Positions 9,434 to 20,300 of a stretch of DNA of 64,000 nucleotides are shown piece after piece; the first letter of the stretch is position 1, and each line of letters opens with the position of its first letter. The position numbers and the translations under genes were made by a program. The notes under the pieces were generated by a model, which was not told the origin of the DNA, made no database searches, and saw only the letters and a list, made by a program, of their open reading frames with translations. The stretch lies in NCBI GenBank assembly GCA_022826825.1, contig JAJDUD010000028.1:62001-126000 (forward strand). The letters run 5' to 3'. Source of the DNA: Acidobacteriota bacterium (GTDB taxonomy: Bacteria; Acidobacteriota; Vicinamibacteria; Marinacidobacterales; Marinacidobacteraceae).

Positions 9434-10620
9434 GCCGGCGCCGCCGGCGCGGGGCTCCGGGGGCGGGCCTGCGGACCGCCGTCTGGATCGGGTGCGGCGT
9501 CGCGGCGTTCGGCGGCTGCGAGGGAGACGGCGGCGCGCCCTCCGCCCCTCCGGCCGTTCCCGCGCCCACGGCGCCGGCGCCTCCCCCAGCCCCGCCCCCA
9601 GCCCCGCCCCCGCCCCCGCCGGTTCCGGTTCCGCCGCTCCCGGCGAACGTGGCGGCGACCCCGGGCGACGGCGCGGTGACGCTCCGCTGGGCGTCGCCGG
9701 CGGACGGCGAGGGACTCACCGGCTTCGAGGTGCGCGTGGCGCCCGTCGGCGGCCCGCCCCCGGGCGACTGGATCCGGCTCCCGAAGACCGCCCGGCAACA
9801 CACCTTCCAGTCGTTGACCTACGGGCAGCCCTACGTCTTCGAAGTCCGTTCCGTCCATGACCGCGGCACTCCGGCCGACCCGACGGACGACGTGTACGGC
9901 GAACCCGTGCCGGTTCCCGCCACTCTGCTGGGCGAGCCGCCGCCGCCGGCGACGACCTGGATCGGATTCAGCGACCGGCACGTCACGCTGATCGAGGGAG
10001 GCCATGTCCGGCTGGCGCTGCCGTTGTCGGGCGAACGGATCTCGCTCGAGGACATGCCGGGCTTTCCGGTGGAGGTCGCGTCCGACGCGCCGGAAGGCGA
10101 ACTGAGGTGGCTGTACACCACCGCCGCCGACCACGAAGGGATCGGACGGTACGCGCTGGAGCTGTATGCGGTTCGGGATGCCGACGAGGAACCGCCCGCC
10201 AGCTACGAGGTCACGCTGCGCGGCCGGGAGCCGGGAATCGGGATCTCCGCCGGCGCCGGGGTGCTGCGGGTGAACGTGAGGGACGCGGTGCCCGCTCCGG
10301 CGTGCGGGGCGCTGGACCTGACCTCGTCCGGAAGCCGCCCCGCGGACGCGGAGGCCCGGACCGGGGAGTTCGTCTTCGCGGGTCCCGAAGGCGCGGCGCT
10401 GCGGATCCGCGGGCCCTACGTGACGTTTCTCGACAACGCCCCCGACGACCCGCCGCTCCCGGTGATCAGCCCGGTGCGCCTTCCCTACCGGGAGCTTCCC
10501 GACTCCGGACACCGCCAGGAGATCCGCCTCCACTGGTCGGGCGAGCTGGTTCTCGCGGCCGTCGCGCCGGGATGCGACCCGGTCGTGCTGACCTGCGGCG
10601 CGGCCGGCTGCGACCGGTAG
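9430..10620 (+). CDS. Lipoprotein with proline-rich linker and fibronectin type III-like domain
   Basis: GTG start overlaps the upstream stop (GTGA); VAAFGGCEGDGG lipobox-like; PPAPPPAPPPPPPVPVPP linker; NVAATPGDGAVTLRWASPADGEGLTGFEVRV FN3-like. Confidence 0.65.
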   Translation: MSRRRRRGAPGAGLRTAVWIGCGVAAFGGCEGDGGAPSAPPAVPAPTAPAPPPAPPPAPPPPPPVPVPPLPANVAATPGDGAVTLRWASPADGEGLTGFEVRVAPVGGPPPGDWIRLPKTARQHTFQSLTYGQPYVFEVRSVHDRGTPADPTDDVYGEPVPVPATLLGEPPPPATTWIGFSDRHVTLIEGGHVRLALPLSGERISLEDMPGFPVEVASDAPEGELRWLYTTAADHEGIGRYALELYAVRDADEEPPASYEVTLRGREPGIGISAGAGVLRVNVRDAVPAPACGALDLTSSGSRPADAEARTGEFVFAGPEGAALRIRGPYVTFLDNAPDDPPLPVISPVRLPYRELPDSGHRQEIRLHWSGELVLAAVAPGCDPVVLTCGAAGCDR

Positions 10621-10699
10621 CGGATCCCGGCCCGCGGCGGGGTGCCGCCGCTCGAACCGGCCGCTGCTCCCCGCCGGGGGCGAAAAAAGCACCGGGGCC

Positions 10700-10891
10700 A
10701 GGAGCGCCGGCGTTCACGCCGGCATCGCCCGCGCAGCGGGCGAAACTCCCTGAGCGATTCCGCCGCACGGCGCAGCCGACAAACAGGGACGGCGCAGCGC
10801 CATTCCGGCTCCGGCGCGACTTCATGGGCACGCTGGTCGGGGGAGTTTCGCGGCCTGCGGCCGCGATGCCAGTCTGAAGACTGGCGCTCCT
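10700..10891. repeat. Dispersed palindromic element, copy B
   Basis: AGGAGCGCCGGCGTTCACGCCGGCATCGCCCGCGCAGCGGGCGAAACTCCC ... GGGAGTTTCGCGGCCTGCGGCCGCGATGCCAGTCTGAAGACTGGCGCTCCT. Confidence 0.85.
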
Positions 10892-11371
10892 TCCGCTGCA
10901 TGGACCAGGTCCCCACCGGGAAAACGGCGGGCTGTGCACGAGCATCCGCTCACGGCCGTTTCTCCCGGTGCGGGCCAGCCGCGACGCGGCCCCGCTCCAA
11001 CGCCGTGCAGGTTTTCCCGCAGATTGCCAGGCATGGGCGTTCGCTTGCCTGTCGCATGAGTGTCATCGTTCTGCGGCAGATGTTCGTCTACATGTCGCTT
11101 CCTTGATCTGCCATCGCGCAGAATGGCTACCGTCGGTTACTCTTGAGCCAAATGTGCTCCGAAGTGACATCTCGGCGCACCCATGTTGGTCGCTCTGGCT
11201 CGCGCGGTTGCCTGGCTGGCCGGCCTCCGGCGTTCATCGGACTACCGGTACCTCCCCATCGTGACCCCGTTTACCGCAGGGCCGAGCGCTTTCGTGTCCT
11301 GATGAAGCCGATGTCAGGGGTGGCGCTCGGCATCGCCCCCCTGATGCGCTAACCACCGCCGGGGGCGCGGG

Positions 11372-14300
11372 GTGAGCGTGGGCGCCAGGGGTGGGCCGGG
11401 TGGTCACGAGGACGCCTTGGGGAACCGACGGGGGGGTCGGCCGCTCGTGCTGCCGTTGTCGGCGCCATCGGCGGGGGCGCTGCGCCGGCTGGCGGGCCGC
11501 TACCGGTCGTGGGTGGAGGACCGGGAGGCCGAGGGTCTTCCCGACCTGGTCTGGGCGGCGACGGCAGGCCGCAGTCACTCCCGCCACCGCGCGGGGTTGG
11601 TGTTCCGCGGCCGGGCGGAACTCCTCGCCGGGCTGGCGCGGCTGGAGGCCGGGGAGCGAGGTGTGCAGGCGGCGGCTTCCCCGAAGGTGGCGTTCGTGTT
11701 TCCCGGTCAGGGCGTGCAATGGGTCGGAATGGGGCGCGCCCTTTACCGGAGTGACGCGGGAGTACGGGAAGTGCTCGATCGGTGCGACGCGATATTCGCG
11801 GAGGAGGTGGGCGAACGTCTGTTGCCGGTGATGTTCGGGGAGGAGGGAACGGATGCCGATCTGGACGCGGCCGAATGGGCGCAGCCCGCGCTGTATGCGT
11901 TGGCGTGCGGGCTGACGGCCTTCTGGGAGCGGGTTGGACTCCGGCCGGCGGCGGTACTGGGCTTCAGCGTGGGCGAGTGGGCGGCCGCGCACGCGGCCGG
12001 AATGGTGAGTCTCGAAAACGGGATGCGGTTCGCGATTCGCCACGGACGTCTGGTGGCGTCGGTTCCTTCCGGAGGGGGCATGGGAGTGGTGTTCCTGACG
12101 GGAGAGGAGGCGTCGCGCCGCATCCCGGAGCTGGACGCCAGCGACGTCGGAACGGGGGTCACGACCGCGGCGGACAACGGCGCCCACCAACTGCTGACCG
12201 GTCCCCGGGAGATGGTGGCGGCCGTGCTGTCCCGCCTGGCGGGGGAGGGGGTGCGAACGGCCCTGCTTTCGGTCCGCGTGGCGGGGCACAGCGCGCTGGT
12301 GGACCCGATTCTGGACGGGGTCGAGGCGGCCGGAGACGCGATGGAGACCCGTCCGGGTTCGGCGCTGTTCGTGAGCTGCCGCACGGGGAAGGTGATCGCG
12401 GGGCCGGAAGACCTCGACGGGCGGTACTGGCGCGACCAGCTCCGGTGGCCGCTGCGTTTCGCGGCGGCGGTGGGAACGCTGGCGGAGCTCGGGGTCCGGG
12501 TTCTCGTGGATCTCGGACCCCGCGGCCGGACGGCGCTGACGGCGAGCGGGGCGTGGCCGGTCGGGGAACCGGCGCCGTTGCTGGTTCCGACGCTCGCGGG
12601 GCCGTCGGCTGCCGCGGAGGACGCTGCCGCGGCGTTGTCGCGGGCCTGGGAGTCCGGGGCGCCGGTTTCGCTGGCGTCCCTCCTCGGGGAAGGTGGCGAG
12701 CGCCCGGCGGCCGGGCGCCACCGCATCGACGAACCCCGGTCGTGGATGGATGAACCGGGCGGGGATGAGCCGGGCGGGGACAAGCCGGGCGGGGACAAGC
12801 CGGGGACGGCCGACGGCCTCGGGGCTCCAGGGGCGGACGCGCCACTGGCGGCGCGCACTCGGGAACTCGAGGCGCTGATCCTGAGGGAGGTGCAGGATCT
12901 GTTGCGGCTGGAGGCGCCGCCGCCGGCTGACCGGGGCTTTTTCGAGCTGGGGATGGAGTCGCTCCAGGTGGTGGCGCTCCGGGACCGGCTGCACCGGGCG
13001 CTCGGAAGTGCGGCCGGGGTCTCGCCGGCGGCGATCTTCTCGTATCCGGACGCCGCCCGGCTGGCGGCGTACCTCGCGGAGCGGCTGGGAGAGTGGTCCC
13101 GGAAGCCGGCCAGGTCTCCGGGCGCGCCGGAACGCGCCGAGGAGCCGATCGCGGTCGTGGGGATGAGTTGCCGTTTCCCGGGAGGCGGCGGGGTGGAGGA
13201 GTTCTGGCGGCGGCTCGCGGGCGCGGAGAATCTGGTCACCCGGGGCCGGCCGGACGGCGCCCTGCCCGGCGCGAGCGGGCGGGAGTCGGAGATGTGGGGT
13301 GCGTACGTGCCGGGAGTGGATCGTTTCGATGCGGGCTTCTTCCGGACCGCGCCGGTGGAGGCGGAACTGATGGATCCGCAGCAGCGGTGGCTGCTGGAAG
13401 TGACCTGGGAGGCGCTGGAGGACGCGGGGATCGCTCCGGGAAGCCTCAAGGGGAGCCGCACCGGCGTCTACGCGGGGATGTTCGCGAGCGACTACGAGCG
13501 GTTGTTGGCGCACGCCCCGCCGGGGCTCTACGTCTCGACCGGGTCGAGCTTCTTGGCGGCGGTCGGGCGGGTGGCGTACACGCTGGGTCTTCAAGGGCCG
13601 GCGGTCGCCTTGGACACGGCGTGTTCGGCGTCGCTGGTCGCGCTGCACCAGGCGGTCAGCGCGCTGCGGCTCGGGGAAGTGGATCTCGCGCTCGCGGGGG
13701 GCGTGAACGCGATCCTGACCTGGAAGCTGACGGAGGCGCTCACGGCGGCGGGGATGTTGGCGCCGGATGGCCGCTGCAAGACCTTCGATGCCTCGGCTGA
13801 CGGGTATGTCCGGGGCGAGGGCTGCGGGATGGTCGTGTTGATGCGCCGGTCGGCGGCGCGGGCGGGAGGACACCGAATTCTGGGTCTGGTCCTGGGGAGT
13901 GCGGTGAACCAGGACGGGGCGAGTGCGGGATTCACGGCCCCGAACGGGCTGGCGCAGGAGGGGCTGATCGCGGAGGCGCTGGAGCGGGCGGCGGTGGATC
14001 CGGGTTCGGTGGACTACCTGGAGGCGCACGGGACGGGGACGGAGCTGGGCGATCCGATCGAGCTGGAGGCGGCGGCGTCGGCGTATGGGGAGGGCCGGCA
14101 CGCGGACCGCCCGCTGCTGGTGGGTTCGGTGAAGACGAACGTAGGGCATCTGGAAGCGGCGGCGGGGATGGCGGGCGTGATCAAGGTGCTGCTCGCGATG
14201 CGGGAGGAAGAGATCCCGCCGCAGCTTCATTTTCGGGAACCGAACCCCCGGCTGGACTGGGGAGCGCTGCCGGTCTCGGTGGTGACGGAATCGGTGCCGT

Positions 14301-17300
14301 GGGCGGCGGTGAAGGAACGCCCGCGGCGGGCGGGCGTGAGTTCGTTCGGGTACTCGGGGACGAATGCCCACGTGGTGATGGAAGCGCCGCCGGAGCCGGA
14401 GCCGGAGGAGGCGAGCCCGCGCCAGACGCGGCTGCTGCCGATCTCCGGGCGAAGTGCGGCAGCGGTGCAGGAGCTGGCGGGCCGGTACCGGGAGTGGCTC
14501 GGGAAAGGGAGGTTGCGGCCGTCGCGGCTTGCGGACGCGGCGTGGACGGCGGGAGTCGGCCGCGACCACTTCGCTTCGCGGTCGGGTGTGGTGTTTTCGA
14601 CCGAGGCCGAACTCCGGGAGGAAATCGGGGCGTTGGCATCGGCAGCGGAGGGGCGGGTTGCGGCGGAGCCCCAGGCCGGAAAGGTCGGGTTCCTGTTTAC
14701 CGGACAGGGGAGCCAGTGGGCGGGGATGGGGCGCGAGCTCTATTGGCGCGAGCCGGTGTTCCGGGAGGTTCTGGACCGGTGCGAGGCGGTGTTCCGGGAC
14801 GAACGGCAGGGTTCCCCGGGAGCGGAGGCGGGGCTGCTCGCCGTGATGTTCGGGGATGCCGGCGGGTTGGACCGGACGGAGTGGACCCAGCCGGCGCTCT
14901 ATGCGCTGGAGAGCGCGCTGACGGCGCTCTGGGCCAGCGTGGGGATCCGTCCGGAGGTGGTATTCGGCCACAGCGCGGGCGAGATCGCGGCCGCGGCCAG
15001 CGCCGGCGCCTTCGATGTCGAAACGGGGATGCGCTTCGCGACCCGGCGCGGAGCGCTCATGGGGGCGCTCCCGCGCCGGGGGAAACGGGCGGGTGGCATG
15101 CTCGCGGTCTTCGCCTCGGGCGAGACGGTAGCCACCGCGCTGGCGGCGGCCAGGACATCCGGGGGGCAGGCGTTGGATCTGGCGGCTGACAACGGAGCGC
15201 ACCAGGTCGTAAGCGGTCCGCTCGATCTCCTGTCGGAGTTCGGGGCGCGTCTCGCGCAGCAGGGACTGCGGGTGGAGCGCCTCCCGGTGAGCCACGCGTT
15301 TCACAGCGCGCTCATGGAGCCGGTGCTGAACGCACTGGAGGCGGCGGTCGGGAGCGCCGCGGCGCCGCCGGTGTCCTGGGTGGACGGGCTGAGCGGCGGC
15401 TTGTTGGCAGAGCTCCCCGACGGCGCGTGGTGGCGGCGGCAGGCGCGGGAGCCGGTGCGGTTCGCCGCCGCGGTGCGCACGCTTGCCGAACTCGGCGTGG
15501 GCATCCTGGTGGAGATCGGTCCTCGCGCCGTGCTCGGTCCCATGGCGGGGCTCACCTGGCCGGAGGCCGCGGGGCCGGTAACGGTCGCGAGTCTCCGGGG
15601 CGGGGGGAACGGCGACTTCGTCTCCGCCGTGGCGCAGGCGTACGAGGCGGGCGTGGACATCTCCTTCGCGGGGCTCTTCGCCGGAGAACGCCGCCGCCGG
15701 ATCTCGCTGCCGACGTATCCGTTCCAGCGGGACCGGCACTGGGTGGAGGCGCCGGCACGCCGTCGCTCCGACGGTGGGCATCCGTTGCTGGGGGCGCGCC
15801 GGGAGCTCCGGCGGGGCGAGACGGCGTTCGAGATCGAACTCGGCGCCGGCGACTTCCCCTGGCTGGCGGACCACCGGGTGTTCGGGGAGGTCGTGGGACC
15901 GGCGGCGCTCTACGCGGCGCAGGCGTTCGCCGCGGCTGCGGAGCTCGGGCGGGGTCCGGATGCGTCCCTCACCGACGTGCAGCTTCACCGGCCGCTGGTG
16001 TTGTCGGAAGGGAGCCGGTCGGTTCAGGTGCTGGTGGATCCGGGAGGGCGCTTCGAGGTGGCGAGCCGGGCGGCGGGAACGGAATGGGAACTCCACGCCG
16101 AGGGCGCCCTCGGTCCCGGTGGGGGCGCGGGGACGCGGGCGACGATCGGAGAACTGCGGGAGGGTTTGTCGCAGCTCCCGGTGGCGGATTTCCAGGCGCG
16201 GCTGGCGGAGCGCGGGATCGTCCCCGGGCCGGCGTTCCGGGTGCTCGACGAGGTGTGGGCGGGTGTGGACGCGGCCCTCGGCGCGGTAGCGCTGCCGACG
16301 GACGCCGCGGTGGCGGGTGCGGCCACGGTGTTGCTGGATGGCTGTTTCCAGACGCTCCACGCGACATCGGCGCTGGAGGACCCGGGTGGGCAGGCATGGC
16401 TCCCGTTCGGCTGGGAAAGCCTGTGGCTCGCCGGCCCCCTGCCGGAGCGTTTCTGGTGCCGGGCGCGGCTACGGAGCCGGTCGGCCGAGTCGCGGGTAGC
16501 CGATCTGGAGTTCCACACGCCGGCGGGCGAAGCGCTGGGCGGAGTCCGGGGGTTCAGCCTGAAGCGGGCGACCAGGGAGACGCTCCTCGAACCACGCGTG
16601 GACGATCTGCTCTACGAGGTGTCCTGGCGGGACGGGCCGCCGGCGGGACGGCTCGCGGCCGACTGGCTGCGTGGCCCGCTGGCGGTGACGTCGGCGCTGG
16701 ACGCTCCCGCGGAAACCCTGGACGCGGAGGGGCTCGATGCGGAGGCCCTCGCGGGCCTGCAACGGGAACTGGAGCGGGCGGCGCCGGGGTATGCGCTACG
16801 CGCCCTCGAAGAACTCGGGTGGGCGCCGCGGCGGGGAGAGCGTTTCGGGGCGGAGGAACTGCGGCGGCGGCTCAAGGTGACCGGAGATCACCGGCGGCTG
16901 TTCGGACGGCTCCTTCGTTTGCTGGAGGATGCCGGGATCGTGGCGCGCGGCCCCGAAGGCGACTGGCTCGTGACCGCGGGCCGTGAGGATCCGGCGCCGG
17001 AGCGCGCCGCCGCCGCGGACGGGGCTCCGGAGCGGATCGAGCGGGCGCTGCTGCGCCGCTGCGGGGCGTCTCTGGCCGAGGTTCTGCGCGGCCGGGCCGA
17101 CCCGCTGGAACTCCTCTTCGGCGGCGTTCCCGGGGCGCCGGAGCTCTACCGCGACTCCGCCGCCCTGCGAGCGGCGAACCGGTTGACCGCGGACGCCCTG
17201 GGAGTCGCGGCGCGGGAGGTTCCGGAAGGGCGCCGGCTTCGCGTGCTGGAGGTGGGCGCCGGGACGGGCGCGACCACGGCGGCGGTGCTCGCGGCGTTGC

Positions 17301-20300
17301 CGGCGCAGCGGACCGACTACGAGTTCACCGACATTTCGGCCGGCTTCTTCGCGGACGCGGAGCGCCGGTTCGGCGGGAGCGGGGCGACCTTCCGCACGCG
17401 GCCGCTGGATATCGAGCGGGACCCGGCGGCGCAGGGGTTCCCGGTGCACGGGTATGACGTCGTGCTGGCGGCGAACGTGCTGCACGCGACGCGGGACCTC
17501 GCGGAGACGCTGAGACACTGCCGCCGCCTGCTGGCGCCGGCGGGGCTGCTGGTGGCCGTCGAGGGGATGCGGCCGCAGGGATGGCTGGACCTGACGTTCG
17601 GGTTGCTGCCCGGCTGGTGGCGCTTCTCGGACGGGATCCGGACGGACTCGCCGCTGGTGGGGCCGGACGTGTGGGTCCGGACGCTCGCGGACGCGGGGTA
17701 TGGCGAGGTGTCCTTCGCCGGGGAGGAGTTGGGCCACGCCGTGATCCTGGCCCGCGGCGCGGCGCGCGTGGAGGAGGAGTCCGGTCTCTTCGTGCTGGCG
17801 GGGAGCGGAGCGTTCGCGGATGCGCTCGGGGAGGAGTTGCGCACCCGGAAACAGGCGGTGGTCGCCGGGCCGGCGGGGGCGGGCCGCGAGGAATGGCGCT
17901 CCTTCTTCGCCTCGCTGCCGGGCGACGCGGCCCTCCGCGGGGTGGCGCACCTCGACGCGGTCCGGGACGACGGTTCGGAACACACCACCGAGGAACTGCG
18001 GGGGGAGGTGGAGGCGGTGGGCGCCGGCGCGCTGTCGCTGCTGCAGGGGATGACGGATGCCGGGATCAGCGCGTCTTCCGGGGTCTGGTTCGTGACCCGC
18101 GGCGCTCAGGTGGTTGAGCGGGAGCGGAAGGGCGCGCTGTCGGGGGCGGCGCTCTGGGGTCTGGCAAGCGTGGCGGCCCTGGAGCACGGCGAGTTGAAGC
18201 CGCGACTCCTGGACCTCGATCCGGAGCGCGTGCCGCCGGTGGGAGTGGTGGCGGACGAGCTGCTCCACGCCGACGAGGAGACCCGGGTGGCGTGGCGCGG
18301 GGGCAGGCGCCGGGTGGCCCGTCTCGGGCGGCAGCCGGGACGGCCCGGACTTCCCCACGGGGGCGGCTGGAGGTGGGCGCCGGCCCCGGACGGGACACTC
18401 GAACGCCTCCGGGTGGAGCTGCGGCCGCGGACCCCGCTGGAGGCGGGGGAGATCCGGGTGGCGGTGGAGGCGGCGGGGGTGAACTTCCACGACGTGATGT
18501 CGGGGATGGGGCTGGCGGACGCCCGCCCGACGTTCGGGGCCGAGATGTGCGGCCGGGTGCTGGAGGTGGGAGCGGACGTGGAAGAGTTTCCGTGCGGCGA
18601 CCGGGTGGTCGGGTTCGCGCCGGGGTCGCTCGCGCCCGAGGCGGTGACGCGGGCGGAGCTGGTCGCGCCGGCGCCGGCCGGGTTCCCGGCGGCGGCGCTG
18701 GCCACGGTCCCGGTGGCGTACGCGACGGCGTCGCTCGCTTTCGAGTTCGCGGGACTGGAAGCCGGGCAGTGGGTGCTGATCCATGCCGGGACCGGCGGCG
18801 TGGGTCACGCGGCGATCCGATTGGCGCAGGCGGCGGGGCTCCGGGTGCTGGCGACGGCGAGCGCGGTCAAGCAGGCGCACCTGCGTTCGCTGGGGGTGGA
18901 GGCGGCGTTCGACAGCCGGAGTACCGCCTTCGGGGACGGGGTCCTGGAGGCGACGGGCGGTTCCGGCGTGGGGATGGTGCTGAACAGCTTGACCGGCGAG
19001 GGGTTCATCGAGACGGGGCTCGCCTGCCTGGCGCGGGGCGGGAGTTTCGTGGAACTCGGGAGGCGAGGGATCTGGAGCCGGGAAGCGATGGAGGCGGCGC
19101 GCCCGGACGTCCGGTACTCGGTGTTGGTGGTGGACCGGTTGATCCGGGAGGAGCCGGCGCGCGCGGGAGCGCTCCTTCGTTCGGTCGTGGGGTGGCTGGA
19201 TTCCGGGGAGCTGGCGGGACTTCCGTGCACCTCCTGGCCGCTTGCGGAGGCGGGCGCCGCGCTCACCCACCTGCGCGAGGCGCGTCACCTCGGGAAGGTG
19301 GTGCTGCGGCCGGCGGCGCTGGCGACGGGCCGGTTGCGCGGGGACCGGAGCTATCTGGTGACCGGCGGGCTCGGTGGAATCGGGCTGGAGCTGGCGCGCT
19401 GGCTGGTGGAGCGGGGCGCCGGCGCCGTGGTGTTGAACGGTCGCCGGGCGCCCGGCGCGCGCGCGGAGGCATCCATCGCGGCGCTTCGCGAGCGCGGGGC
19501 GGAGCTCCGGGTGGAGGTCGCGGACGTGACGGACGGCGCGGCGGTGGAGCGGCTGGTGGAGGCGATCGGACCGGCGTCCGGGCTGCCCTGCCTGGGCGGC
19601 GTCATCCACAACGTGGGGGTTCTCGCCGACGCCCCGCTCCGAGATCAGGACTGGCCGGCCTTCGAGCAGGTGCTGGGCCCCAAGGTGCTCGGAGCGTGGC
19701 ACCTCCACCGGGCGACCCGCGGGATGGAGCTGGAGCTGTTCGTCCTGTTCTCCAGTCTGGCCGGTGTGCTCGGAAACCCGGGGCAGGCGAACCACGCGGC
19801 GGCGAACGCGTTCCTCGACCAGTTGGCGCTCCATCGCCGGGCGTTGGGCCTGCCCGGCCAGGCCGTGCAGTGGGGGGCCTGGTCGGGTCTCGGGGAAGCC
19901 GAGGAAGCGCGGGGGCGGATCGGAGCGCGGCTGGCGGCGCGGGGTTGGGGCTGGATGACGCCCGCCGCGGGGCTTCGGGCCCTGGAGCGGTTGCTCCGGG
20001 AGGACGCCGGCAGCGTGGCGGTTGCGTCCGTGGACTGGCCGGCGTTCGGGCGGAGCGGGGTCCCCGAGCCGGCCTTCGTCGCGGGACTGGTGGAGGATCG
20101 GCCGTCCGGAGGCCGGGCCGCCGCGAGCGACCTGGGGTCGCTGCTGCGCGGGGCGCCGGCGGCGGAGCGCGAGCGGCTCGCGCTCGAGTTCGTGAGCGAG
20201 GAGGTGCGGGCGGTCCTGGGGCTCGCGGCGGCGCCGCCGCCGGAAGCCCGCTTCTTCGATCTGGGCATGGACTCGCTGATGGCGGTGGAGCTTCGGAACC

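Noticed and set aside
9590-9640. CCCCCAGCCCCGCCCCC tandem sequence as a regulatory repeat
   Set aside because: It encodes the in-frame Pro-Ala linker of the lipoprotein; ordinary low-complexity coding.
11234-16360. 1708-aa minus-strand ORF (with 16796-20554 and 20370-25598 minus)
   Set aside because: Antisense to PKS genes; R/P/H-rich composition without recognisable domains, a GC-driven shadow frame. The sense frame has full PKS motifs.
19740-19850. KR catalytic Tyr apparently replaced by His (GQANHAAANAFLD)
   Set aside because: NHAAAN at this position is, to my recollection, a common variant in reducing PKS KRs, so it is not evidence for an inactive KR without modelling.
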